A program made the position numbers and the translations under genes. Below are positions 18,773 through 26,655 of a stretch of 64,000 bases of DNA, in pieces (position 1 is the first letter of the stretch; every line of letters begins with the position of its first letter). The notes below the pieces were generated by a model that had not been told where the DNA came from, did no database searches, and worked only from the letters and a program-made list of their open reading frames with translations. Source of the DNA: DATDAH01 sp963845425 (GTDB taxonomy: Bacteria; Actinomycetota; Acidimicrobiia; Acidimicrobiales; DATDAH01); NCBI GenBank assembly GCA_963845425.1, contig CAWJSC010000015.1, positions 60,272 through 124,271 of the forward strand, read 5' to 3'.

Positions 18773-19468
18773 ATGCTCGATCCCGACACCTTGGCCACCA
18801 CCCGGCGCTCGCTGCACGCCGTCGGCGAGCACGTTCTGGGCGCCGCCCTGTTCGCCGGCCGCCACCGCATCGGCCTCCGGCAGTGCAGCGGCGGCTTCGC
18901 CACCCAGAACTACCTGCACATCCGCAACGGGGCGGCGGTCGAACGGCGGGCGATGGTGGTGGGTACCGAGGTCGTGGTCCGCGACGACGACCTCGCGGGC
19001 GGCACCATCGAGGTCCGGGCGCCCATCACCACGCTGGCCGCGGCGGGCGGACTGGTGGACGTGACGCCGGGGATGCCCGCGGACCTCTACCGCCCGGAAC
19101 CCATGCCCGATGTCGACGAGGCGCTCGTGGTGGACGTCGACGCCGCGGCCTTCCTGGCCGAGGTGACGGCGGTGGGCTACGCCGCGCTGGTCGTCCTCTG
19201 CGCCCACTTCGTGGACGACCACCCCGACGAGATCCAGCTCTGGCCCGAGCACTTCGACCTGGCCACCAGCTTCGCCGAGGTCAACTACGGCCTCTCCCCG
19301 GGCGACGCCGGCCACCCGTGGCCCTACCTCTACGTCGGCCCGTGGTCGCCGCCGCCGGTCGGCGGCTTCTGGAACGAGCCCTTCGGCGTCTCCTCGGCGC
19401 TCCGCGAGGTGCCGACCGTCGACGAGGCCCTCACGTTCTTCGCCGCCGGTCGCGAAGCCGCGCGCTAG
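18773..19468 (+). CDS. Conserved-looking protein of unknown function
   Basis: A 231-residue soluble protein that I do not recognise. It opens LDPDTLATTRRSLHAVGEHVLGAALFAGRHRIGL and ends with a Pro/Trp-rich part (HPWPYLYVGPWSPPPVGGFWNEPFGV). There is no signal peptide, membrane segment or clear catalytic motif; a run of acidic residues and the motif HFDLATSFAEVNYGLSPGD might bind metal. A TAGCGT -10 at 18737-18742 gives a leader of about 25 nt. Coding quality is good throughout. The neighbours (MDMPI-like, FMN reductase) suggest small-molecule metabolism only vaguely. Confidence 0.65.
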   Translation: MLDPDTLATTRRSLHAVGEHVLGAALFAGRHRIGLRQCSGGFATQNYLHIRNGAAVERRAMVVGTEVVVRDDDLAGGTIEVRAPITTLAAAGGLVDVTPGMPADLYRPEPMPDVDEALVVDVDAAAFLAEVTAVGYAALVVLCAHFVDDHPDEIQLWPEHFDLATSFAEVNYGLSPGDAGHPWPYLYVGPWSPPPVGGFWNEPFGVSSALREVPTVDEALTFFAAGREAAR

Positions 19469-19469
19469 G

Positions 19470-19622
19470 TCACGAGGCGACCTCCGAGGGGGTCGGCTGG
19501 TTCGTCGTCGGCAGGCCGTCGCCCAGCTTGGCTTCGCCGTCGAAGCCCCAGCAGTAGAGCCGCCTTGTGGACTGCCGGGCGCAGGTGTGCCGGCCGCCGG
19601 CGCTGACGTCAGTGAGCAGAGG
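19470..19622 (-). pseudogene. Remnant of an RCC1-repeat protein
   Basis: On the minus strand a 50-residue open segment reads VSAGGRHTCARQ...RLYCWGFDGEAKLGDG...PTPSEVAS and a stop: a single regulator-of-chromosome-condensation-1 (RCC1) blade, with the typical SAGG-HTCA, LYCWG and LGDG landmarks. Bacterial RCC1 proteins carry five to seven such repeats and a signal peptide; here only one terminal blade remains, with no start codon or upstream repeats, and the GC frame signal ends abruptly. It abuts the preceding gene by 1 nt. A decayed gene is the best reading. Confidence 0.6.
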
Positions 19623-19670
19623 TCCGGCCTGCCGGGGGAGCGGTAACGTCAGACCTCCGCGCGAGACGGG

Positions 19671-20402
19671 ATGACCATGACCGCTGCTGAGACGACAGAC
19701 GTCGACTACTCGGACCTGAGCGCCCTGTTCATCAACTGCACGCTCAAGCGCTCGCCCGAGGTGTCGAACACCGAGGGGCTGGCCAAGATCTCCATGGGCA
19801 TCCTCGAGGCCAACGGCGTCGAGGTCGAGATGATCCGGGCCCTGGACCACGACGTCGCCACCGGGGTGTGGCCGGACATGACCGAGCACGGCTGGGACGC
19901 GGATGACTGGCCGGGCATCTTCGGGAAGGTCATGGCCGCCGACATCCTCGTGCTCTGCACGCCGATCTGGCTGGGGGAGAAGTCCTCGGTGTGCACGCAG
20001 GTGATCGAGCGCCTCTACGGGAACTCTCACCTGCTGAACGACGTGGGCCAGTACGCCTACTACGGCCGGGTCGGGGGGTGTCTGGTCACGGGCAACGAGG
20101 ACGGGGTGAAGCACTGCGCCATGAACGTCCTCTACTCCCTGCAGCACCTCGGCTACACGATCCCGCCCCAGGCCGATGCGGGGTGGATCGGCGAGGCCGG
20201 GCCGGGCCCGTCGTACCTGGACGAGGGCAGCGGTGGTCCCGAGAACGACTTCACGAACCGGAACACCACGTTCATGACCTGGAACCTCATGCACCTGGCC
20301 CGGATGCTCAAGGACCAGGGCGGGATCCCGGTGCACGGCAACCAGCGTTCCGCCTGGGACGCGGGCTGCCGCTTCGACTTCCCGAACCCCGAGTACCGCT
20401 GA
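19671..20402 (+). CDS. NAD(P)H-dependent FMN reductase / flavodoxin-fold protein
   Basis: A 243-residue flavodoxin-fold protein. The N-terminal strand and phosphate loop read ALFINCTLKRSPEVSNTEGLA, where the LKRSPEVSNT loop would cradle the FMN phosphate; ADILVLCTPIWLGEKSSVCTQVIERL and GRVGGCLVTGNEDGVKHCAM are the second and third flavin-contacting segments of the NADPH-dependent FMN reductase family. Physiological electron acceptor unknown. ATG 19671 has a weak GACGGGA RBS; TAACGT near 19643 may be the -10. Confidence 0.8.
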   Translation: MTMTAAETTDVDYSDLSALFINCTLKRSPEVSNTEGLAKISMGILEANGVEVEMIRALDHDVATGVWPDMTEHGWDADDWPGIFGKVMAADILVLCTPIWLGEKSSVCTQVIERLYGNSHLLNDVGQYAYYGRVGGCLVTGNEDGVKHCAMNVLYSLQHLGYTIPPQADAGWIGEAGPGPSYLDEGSGGPENDFTNRNTTFMTWNLMHLARMLKDQGGIPVHGNQRSAWDAGCRFDFPNPEYR

Positions 20403-20415
20403 GAACGGCCCACGG

Positions 20416-22755
20416 CTAGGCCGCGGCGAGGCGGAGGGCGGGGACCCAGCGGCGCAGGAGGCGCCAACCGACCTCGAAGGCCAGGACGAGGGCGGCCACG
20501 ACGGCCCAGCCCTCGGCGGGGGGGAGCTCGAGGGCGAAGAACTCCTGGCCCGCGGGCAGCAGGAGGATGAGGGCGAACGCGCCGATCATGGACAGGACCA
20601 GGCCCGCCCGCCAGGCGGTGAAGGGCTGGGCCAGGCGGACGAGGACGACGAGGCCGGCGCCGACCAGCACGAGGGTGGCCAGCGTCCGGGACTGGTCCAC
20701 GGTCAGGTCCAACGGTCCCCGGGCCAGCGCGTAGCCGGTGAAGGTCACCAGGGCGGCGAGCGCGCCGGCGGGCACGGCGAAGTGCAGCACCCGGGACACG
20801 AAGCCGGGCACGGCCAGGCGGTCGTTGGGGGCCAGGGCCAGGAAGAAGGACGGGATGCCGATGGTCAGGCTCCCGACCAGGGTCAGGTGGCGGGGCAGGA
20901 ACGGGAAGGGCACGTGGACCACGCCGACGGCCAGCGCCAGCAGCATCGAGTAGGTGGACTTGACCAGGAACAGGTTGGCCACCCGTTCGATGTTGTTGAT
21001 GACCCGGCGCCCCTCGGCCACGACGTGGGGGAGGGTGGCGAAGGACCCGTCGAGCAGGACCAGCTGCGCGGCGGCCCTCGACGCCGAGGAGCCCGAGCCC
21101 ATGGCGATGCCCATGTCGGCGTCCTTGAGGGCGAGCACGTCGTTGACGCCGTCGCCGGTCATCGCCACGGTGTGGCCCGCGGCCTGCAGTGCCCGCACCA
21201 TCTGGCGCTTCTGGTCGGGCTGCACCCGGCCGAACACCGCGTGGGTCTCCAGCGCCTCGCGTAGGCGGGCGTCGTCGGTCGGCAGGTCCCGGGCGTCCAT
21301 GGCCGTGTCGGCCCCGGGCAGGCCGGCCTCGCGGGCCACGGCGGCGACGGTCACAGGGTTGTCGCCCGAGATGACCTTCAACGTGACGCCTTGCTCGGTG
21401 AAGTAGGCGAGCGTCTCGGCCGCGTCGGCCCGGGTCCTGTCGGCCAGGATGACGAGGGCGGCCGGCTCGATGCCGTCGGGCAGGGTGTCGTCGGCCAGCA
21501 TCGAGGAGGACCGGGCCAGGAGGACCACCCGCCGGCCGGCCTCGGCGTGGCCCTCGACGCCCGCGGCCACCGCGGGGTCGTCGGTCAGCACCTCGGGCGC
21601 GCCCAGGAGCCAGGTCGTGCCCTCGCCGGTGGTGACGCCGCTCCACTTCCGGGCCGACGAGAACGGAACGACGACGGCGCAGGGCGGCTGTTCGGTCGCG
21701 GTGGTCTCGACCACGGCCGCGACGGCCCGCAGCGTGGCGTTGGGGTTGGCCTCGGCCCCGGCCAGGACGACGAGAGCGGCGCGGACCTCCTCCTCGGTGT
21801 GGCCGTCCACGGGCTCGAGGTCGACCAGGCTGATGTCGCCCTCGGTGATCGTCCCCGTCTTGTCCAGGCAGAGGACGTCGACCCGGGCCAGGGTCTCCAC
21901 CGCCGGGAGCTCCTGGACCAGGGCCTGCCGGTGGCCGAGGCGGACGACCCCGGCGGCGAAGGCCATGGAGGTCAGCAGCACGAGGCCCTCGGGGACCATG
22001 GCCACGACCCCGGCCACGGTGCCCGCGGCCGCCTCCCGCCAGTCCTCGTGGGCGCTGAGCTGGCTCCACAGCAGGAGCGCGGCGGTCGGCACCATGGCGT
22101 AGCTGATCAGGCGGATGATGTCGTCGATGCCGGTGCGCAGCTCGCTGGTGGCCAGGGTGAAGCGCTTGGCGTCGGCCGCCAGCTTCACCGCGTAGGCGTC
22201 GGCGCCGACCCGGGTGGCCCGCACGTAGCCGCCGCCGGCGGCCACGAAGCTGCCGGACAGGACCTCGTCACCTGCCCGCTTGAGGACGGGGTCGGACTCG
22301 CCCGTGAGCAGGGCCTCGTCGATCTCCAGGCCCGAGGCCTCGACCACCTCGGCGTCCACCACGACCTGGTCGCCCGGCTGCAGCTCGAGCAGGTCGTCGA
22401 GCACGACCTCGTTGACGGGGATCTCGGTCTCGGTGCCGTCCCGTCGGACCCGGGCCTTGGGGGCGGAGAGGATCGTGAGGCGGTCGAGGGTCTGCTTGGC
22501 CCGGACCTCCTGGGTGATGCCGATCAGGGCGTTGGCGATCAGCACGCCGCCGAAGAGGGCGTCGTTGAGGGGCCCGACGACGAGGATGACCGCGAGCAGG
22601 CCGCCCAGCAGCAGGTTGAACCGGGTGAGCAGGTTGGCCCGGAGGATCTGGCCGAAGGTGCGGGTGTTGGTGGCGGGCAGGTCGTTGCCCAGGCCCCGGG
22701 CGCGGCGGTCGGCGACCTCGGCCGCGCTCAGGCCCGCGGGCGCCGCGCCGCTCAC
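20416..22755 (-). CDS. ctpE: CtpE-like P-type cation ATPase
   Basis: A 779-residue P-type ATPase in the plasma membrane. The phosphorylation site is DKTGTITEG (D298), the actuator loop is LTGESDPV, and the hinge is MTGDGVNDVLALKDADMGIAMG. The TM4 ion motif is MVPEGLVLLTSMAFAAGVVRLG, as in Mycobacterium CtpE, a calcium-uptake ATPase, and unlike heavy-metal pumps (no CPx, no N-terminal metal domain). The symbol is by motif similarity. GTG at 22755 is 1 nt from the stop of the upstream phosphatase, so the two form an operon. Confidence 0.85.
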   Translation of the reverse strand: MSGAAPAGLSAAEVADRRARGLGNDLPATNTRTFGQILRANLLTRFNLLLGGLLAVILVVGPLNDALFGGVLIANALIGITQEVRAKQTLDRLTILSAPKARVRRDGTETEIPVNEVVLDDLLELQPGDQVVVDAEVVEASGLEIDEALLTGESDPVLKRAGDEVLSGSFVAAGGGYVRATRVGADAYAVKLAADAKRFTLATSELRTGIDDIIRLISYAMVPTAALLLWSQLSAHEDWREAAAGTVAGVVAMVPEGLVLLTSMAFAAGVVRLGHRQALVQELPAVETLARVDVLCLDKTGTITEGDISLVDLEPVDGHTEEEVRAALVVLAGAEANPNATLRAVAAVVETTATEQPPCAVVVPFSSARKWSGVTTGEGTTWLLGAPEVLTDDPAVAAGVEGHAEAGRRVVLLARSSSMLADDTLPDGIEPAALVILADRTRADAAETLAYFTEQGVTLKVISGDNPVTVAAVAREAGLPGADTAMDARDLPTDDARLREALETHAVFGRVQPDQKRQMVRALQAAGHTVAMTGDGVNDVLALKDADMGIAMGSGSSASRAAAQLVLLDGSFATLPHVVAEGRRVINNIERVANLFLVKSTYSMLLALAVGVVHVPFPFLPRHLTLVGSLTIGIPSFFLALAPNDRLAVPGFVSRVLHFAVPAGALAALVTFTGYALARGPLDLTVDQSRTLATLVLVGAGLVVLVRLAQPFTAWRAGLVLSMIGAFALILLLPAGQEFFALELPPAEGWAVVAALVLAFEVGWRLLRRWVPALRLAAA

Positions 22756-22756
22756 G

Positions 22757-23530
22757 TCATCCTGGGGCGAGCAGGGCCAGGAGGTCGTCGTGCAGGACGC
22801 CGTTGGTGGCCAGGCCGCTGCCGGTCGTGTGGTCGGCGATGCCCTGCAGGTCGGTCATCCGGCCCCCGGCCTCGCCGATGATCACCGGCATGGGGGCGAT
22901 GTCCCAGATCGCCGCCTGGTGGTCGACCATGGCCTCGACGCGGCCGGTGGCCACGAGGGCGTAGCCGTAGGCGTCGCCCCAGGTCCGGACGAAGGCGCCC
23001 GCGGCGTGGGTGGCGTCGAGGGCCCCGGTCGGCCAGTTCCGGAGCGCGGATGCGGTGACGTAGGCACCCGCCACGGTCGAGTGGTCGCTGACGTGGCAGC
23101 GCTCGCCCTCGAGGAAGCAGCCCGTGCCCCGGCCGGCCCAGACGGTCTCGGGCAGCGCGGGCAGGCAGATCACCCCCAGCAGGGGCCCGTGCTCGTCGAC
23201 CGCGGCCAGCAGGGTGCTGTAGAGGGGGACGCCGTGCGTGAAGGCCTTGGTCCCGTCGATGGGGTCGACGATCCAGGTCCGCCCTGAGGTCCCCTCCTTG
23301 CGGTCCTCCTCCTCGCCGATGACGGCGTCGTCGGGGAAGGCTTCGTGGAGCAGCTCTCGCACGAGCCGCTCGGCGCCCCGGTCGGCCTCGGTCACCGGCG
23401 TGTCGTCGTGCTTGTGCTCGACCTCCAGCTCGACCGAGCGGAAATAGGGCAGCGTCGACTCCCCGGCCCGGCGGGCGATGGCCACGGCCTGGTCCAGCAG
23501 CGCCGGGTCACACGGAGGAGCGTCGGCCAC
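22757..23530 (-). CDS. Inositol-monophosphatase-family histidinol-phosphatase (HisN-like)
   Basis: A 257-residue Mg-dependent phosphatase of the IMPase fold. Metal motifs: IGEEEDRKEG (E70-type), WIVDPIDGTKAF (DPxDGT) and WDIAPMPVIIGEAGG (WDxxP/A). The DDTPVTEADRGAE motif and overall length match actinobacterial HisN histidinol-phosphate phosphatases, but other substrates (inositol phosphate, PAP) cannot be excluded; no his genes are nearby. First gene of a two-gene operon with the CtpE-like ATPase. Confidence 0.8.
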   Translation of the reverse strand: MADAPPCDPALLDQAVAIARRAGESTLPYFRSVELEVEHKHDDTPVTEADRGAERLVRELLHEAFPDDAVIGEEEDRKEGTSGRTWIVDPIDGTKAFTHGVPLYSTLLAAVDEHGPLLGVICLPALPETVWAGRGTGCFLEGERCHVSDHSTVAGAYVTASALRNWPTGALDATHAAGAFVRTWGDAYGYALVATGRVEAMVDHQAAIWDIAPMPVIIGEAGGRMTDLQGIADHTTGSGLATNGVLHDDLLALLAPG

Positions 23531-23596
23531 GGGCGGAGCGTAGGGCGGGGGCGGGATCGTGACATTGGTCCCGGGACCGCGGCGGCCGTAGAGTCA

Positions 23597-23602
23597 TATA
23601 GT
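23597..23602 (+). promoter_or_regulatory. -10 element of the Rrf2 regulator operon
   Basis: TATAGT ends 8 nt before the GTG at 23611 in an unusually AT-rich stretch; the mRNA is probably leaderless. As Rrf2 proteins bind at their own promoters, this is also the expected operator site. Confidence 0.55.
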
Positions 23603-23610
23603 CAGTCACT

Positions 23611-24021
23611 GTGCGACTCGAGATCACCCGGCGGGCGGACCTGGCGACCCGGGCCCTGCTCGCCCTGGCTCAGGACCGTGAGCGCACCAAGGCCTCCGTG
23701 CTCGCCGAGCGGGTCGGGACCACGCCGGGCTTCCTCTCCCAGGCCATGACGCCGTTGGTGGCTCGGGGCTGGGTCCGCTCGGAGCCGGGGCCGTCCGGGG
23801 GCTACACGGCCGTGGTCGATCCGTCGAAGGTCAGCGTGCTGGAGATCATCGAGGCCGTCGAGGGCCGGACCGACACGGGCCGCTGCGTCCTCGAGGACCG
23901 GCCCTGTTCGGGGGACACGGCCTGCGTCCTGCACGGGCCGTGGTCCATCGCCCGGGACCAGCTGCTCGGTGAGCTGGCGGCGACGCCGTTGTCGACCCTG
24001 ACGGACCGGCGGTCGTCATGA
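23611..24021 (+). CDS. Rrf2-family Fe-S transcriptional regulator, NsrR type
   Basis: A 136-residue winged-helix repressor. The HTH reads KASVLAERVGTTPGFLSQAMTPLVARGWVRSEPGPSGGYT, typical of Rrf2. Three cysteines C92, C99 and C105 (C-x6-C-x5-C) occupy the cluster position seen in NsrR, IscR and RsrR, so it should hold an iron-sulfur cluster that senses nitric oxide or redox state. The genes that follow, YwiC-like and RIC, fit an NsrR-type NO response. Stop overlaps the next start (ATGA). Confidence 0.85.
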   Translation: MRLEITRRADLATRALLALAQDRERTKASVLAERVGTTPGFLSQAMTPLVARGWVRSEPGPSGGYTAVVDPSKVSVLEIIEAVEGRTDTGRCVLEDRPCSGDTACVLHGPWSIARDQLLGELAATPLSTLTDRRSS

Positions 24022-24830
24022 GCACGGCGGCGCCCGCGCCCACGGCCTCCCGTTCGCCTCTCCGTGCTGTCGCGGTGCCGTCCGAGCACGGCGGCTGGGG
24101 GCTCACCGTGGAGCCCGGCCTCCTCGGCCTCCTCGTCGCCCCCTCCGGGGCCGGTCTCGCGCTGGCCCTCGCCGCAGTGGTGGCCTTCCTGGCCCGGACG
24201 CCGCTCAAGATCGCCGTCGTCGACCGCCGCCGGGGCCGGCGCCTGGAGCGCACGACGCTGGCGGGCCGAATCGCGGCGTTGGAGGTCGGTCTCCTCGCGG
24301 TGCTGATCGGGGCCGCGGTGGTCACGGCCTCGTCCCCCTTCTGGGCCCCGCTGGTTCTGGCGACGCCGCTGATCCTGGTCGAGGGGTGGTTCGACGTCCG
24401 CTCCCGGAGCCGCCACCTCCTGCCCGAGGTCGCCGGTGCCGTCGCCGTCTGCTCGGTCGTGGCCATGATCGTCCTGGCCGACGGCGGGTCCGGCGCGCTG
24501 GCGGCCGGCCTCTGGCTGGTCCTCGCCGCCCGGGTCGTCAGCTCGATCCCCCACGTGCGGGACCGCATCGCCGAGCTCCACGACCGCGTGGTGGATCCCC
24601 GGACCGCCGTCGCCGCCGACACCCTCGCCCTGGCCCTGGCCGCCGTGGCCGTCGGGCTGGACCGGCAGCTCGTCGCCGGGGCGGTCGCGGTCCTCGCGGT
24701 GGTGGTCATCCAACGGCTGAGCACCCGCCGCCCCACCGATCGGGCCGTCGTGCTGGGGATGCGTCAGATGGCCCTGGGGTTCGGCCTGGTCGTCGTCACT
24801 GCGCTCGGCGTGAGCCTCACGTCGGGCTGA
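24018..24830 (+). CDS. YwiC-like integral membrane protein
   Basis: A 270-residue protein with about eight hydrophobic helices. The N-terminal signature VPSEHGGWGLTVEPGLLGLL marks the YwiC-like family, whose Bacillus member lies in the nitrate-respiration region near narGHJI. The conserved basic loop RTPLKIAVVDRRRGRRLERT follows the second helix. The biochemical role of the family is not known to me; the HGGWG motif is reminiscent of prenyl-transferase-like membrane enzymes. Translation is coupled to the Rrf2 regulator by ATGA, implying a role in the same NO/anaerobic response. Confidence 0.75.
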   Translation: MSTAAPAPTASRSPLRAVAVPSEHGGWGLTVEPGLLGLLVAPSGAGLALALAAVVAFLARTPLKIAVVDRRRGRRLERTTLAGRIAALEVGLLAVLIGAAVVTASSPFWAPLVLATPLILVEGWFDVRSRSRHLLPEVAGAVAVCSVVAMIVLADGGSGALAAGLWLVLAARVVSSIPHVRDRIAELHDRVVDPRTAVAADTLALALAAVAVGLDRQLVAGAVAVLAVVVIQRLSTRRPTDRAVVLGMRQMALGFGLVVVTALGVSLTSG

Positions 24831-24845
24831 GGAGAGGAGCCAACC

Positions 24846-25553
24846 ATGACCACCGTCACTGCCGACCGCACGCTGGCCGACGTCGTCACCACCGACCCCG
24901 CGGCCACCCGCGTCTTCGAGGGGTTCGCCCTCGACTACTGCTGCGGCGGCCGTCGCCGCATCGACGAGGCCTGTGCTGCGGCCGGTGTCGACGTCGACGC
25001 CGTGCTCGAGGCACTGGGCGACCTCGATCCCGCCCCGCAGGTGGACTGGGCCGCGATGGGCCCGGCCGAGCTCACCGGGCACCTCGAGGCGACCCACCAC
25101 GCCTACCTCCACACCGAGTTGGGTCGGCTGACGGCGCTGGTCGAGAAGGTCATCGGCGCCCACGGCGCCCGCCACGCCGAGCTGGCTGAGGTCGGGGCCA
25201 CCTACGCCGAGCTGCGGGCGGAGCTGGAGCCGCACTTGACCAAGGAGGAGCAGGTCCTGTTCCCCATGATCCGTGAGCTGGAGACGGCCGAGAACGCTCC
25301 GGCGTTCCCCTGCGGCTCCCTGCAGAACCCGATCTCGGTGATGCTCGCCGAGCACGACCGGGCCGGCGAGCTCCTGGCGACGCTGCGTCTCCTGACCGAC
25401 GGCTACTCGGCTCCCGCCGACGGTTGTGCCAGCTACCGAGCGCTGTACGAGGGCCTGGCCGAGCTGGAGGCCGACGTCCACCTCCACGTCCACAAGGAGA
25501 ACAACCTGCTGTTCCCGGCGGTGGTCGAGCTGGAGGAGCGCCGGCGATCGTGA
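24846..25553 (+). CDS. Iron-sulfur cluster repair di-iron protein (RIC/ScdA/YtfE)
   Basis: A 235-residue di-iron protein that repairs iron-sulfur centres damaged by nitric oxide or peroxide. The N-terminal DUF542 domain shows the expected vicinal cysteines in ALDYCCGGRRRIDEAC (C32, C33); the C-terminal hemerythrin-like bundle supplies His/Glu ligands in LEATHHAYLHTEL, HLTKEEQVLFPMI, MLAEHDRAGELL and HLHVHKENNLLFP. RBS GAGGAG before the ATG. It follows the YwiC gene by 15 nt, completing an NsrR-type NO-response operon ahead of the nitrate-reductase-like genes. Confidence 0.92.
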   Translation: MTTVTADRTLADVVTTDPAATRVFEGFALDYCCGGRRRIDEACAAAGVDVDAVLEALGDLDPAPQVDWAAMGPAELTGHLEATHHAYLHTELGRLTALVEKVIGAHGARHAELAEVGATYAELRAELEPHLTKEEQVLFPMIRELETAENAPAFPCGSLQNPISVMLAEHDRAGELLATLRLLTDGYSAPADGCASYRALYEGLAELEADVHLHVHKENNLLFPAVVELEERRRS

Positions 25554-25593
25554 CCATGCCCGTCTCCCGCACCCGGCCGACGGGCGTCGTAGG

Positions 25594-26655
25594 GTGACCG
25601 TCGTACAGGTCGGGGGGCCCGTGGGCAGAGATCTTCCGCTGGATCGTCGGGGTGTGGCGTGGGGGCTGGCCGCGGTCGGGGTGGTCGTGGCGATCACCTT
25701 CGTCGGCAGCGGGCGGCTCACCTGGTTCGACCCGGCCCTCGTCGGGTATCTCTTCGGCACCGTCTTCGCCGTGTTCGGTGTCGTCTACCGCTACGCCGTC
25801 TGGTTGCGTCGGCCACCGACTGCGATGCTCAACCGAAGGGGCTGGGAAGCCTTCCGCTCGGGCACGGGCCGCAACCTGGCCTCGTTCCCGGCGCTCGTCA
25901 CCTCCCAACTCCTGACCCAGGGGTTCATCCGGCGCCGGTCCCGATCGCGCTGGCTGGCCCACCAGCTCGTGTTCTGGGGCTGCATCCTCGCCGCTCTGGT
26001 GACCTTCCCGCTCACCCTCGGCCTCCTGCACTTCGAGAGCGTGGGCCAGCAGGCCGACCGCTACCAGGTGTACGTGGCCACCGCGGGGACGATCGACTTC
26101 GACGCCGGCAGCATCGTGGGCTGGCTGTTCTTCCATGCCTTGGACATCGCCGCCGTCCTCGTACTGGCCGGCGTGTTCATCTTCCTGCGCCGCCGCCTCC
26201 ACGACCCCGGGGCGCTGGCCGTCGAGCGCGGCGGTGACTTCCTGGCCCTGGCGGGCCTGTTCGCCGTCTCGGTCACCGGCCTCTTCCTGACCGTCTCCAG
26301 CCTCTGGCTCGACGGACGCTTCTACTCGGCCCTCAACACCATCCACGCCCTGACGGTGATCCTGGGGTTGGCCTACCTGCCCTTCGGGAAGCTGTTCCAC
26401 ATCTTCCAGCGTCCGGGGAACCTCGGGGTGGCCTACTACCGCCGGGCGAACGCCGACGGCCCGGCCGCGGTCTGCCGTCGGTGCGGCGGTGACTTCGCCA
26501 GCGCCCGGCAGGTGGCAGACCTCCGGGAGGTGCTGCCCCAGGTCGGGTTCGACTACTCGATCGACGGGGGCGGCGACTACCAGGGCACCTGCCCGCCGTG
26601 CCGCCGCGCCGGTGTGACCCTCGCCCAGTCGGCGCGGGTCGGCGGTTTCGGCTGA
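25594..26655 (+). CDS. NarI-like cytochrome b membrane subunit with a C-terminal Cys4 module
   Basis: A protein of up to 353 residues with about six membrane helices in the NarI/HdrE style. Candidate heme-b histidines: SRWLAHQLVFWG, LFFHALDIA, NTIHALTVI and GKLFHIFQRP. It should oxidise or reduce quinol and pass electrons to the enzyme encoded next. The last 70 residues are unusual: two CxxC pairs (CRRC and CPPC, about 45 residues apart) that could bind zinc or an iron-sulfur centre. A TAGGGT -10 at 25590-25595 overlaps this GTG, so GTG at 25621 may be the true start. The stop overlaps the next ATG (TGATG). Confidence 0.8.
   Translation: MTVVQVGGPVGRDLPLDRRGVAWGLAAVGVVVAITFVGSGRLTWFDPALVGYLFGTVFAVFGVVYRYAVWLRRPPTAMLNRRGWEAFRSGTGRNLASFPALVTSQLLTQGFIRRRSRSRWLAHQLVFWGCILAALVTFPLTLGLLHFESVGQQADRYQVYVATAGTIDFDAGSIVGWLFFHALDIAAVLVLAGVFIFLRRRLHDPGALAVERGGDFLALAGLFAVSVTGLFLTVSSLWLDGRFYSALNTIHALTVILGLAYLPFGKLFHIFQRPGNLGVAYYRRANADGPAAVCRRCGGDFASARQVADLREVLPQVGFDYSIDGGGDYQGTCPPCRRAGVTLAQSARVGGFG

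Noticed and set aside
24018..24830. UbiA-type prenyltransferase instead of YwiC-like
   Set aside because: The Asp-rich NDxxDxxxD and DxxxD motifs of UbiA are absent; PSEHGGWG fits YwiC.
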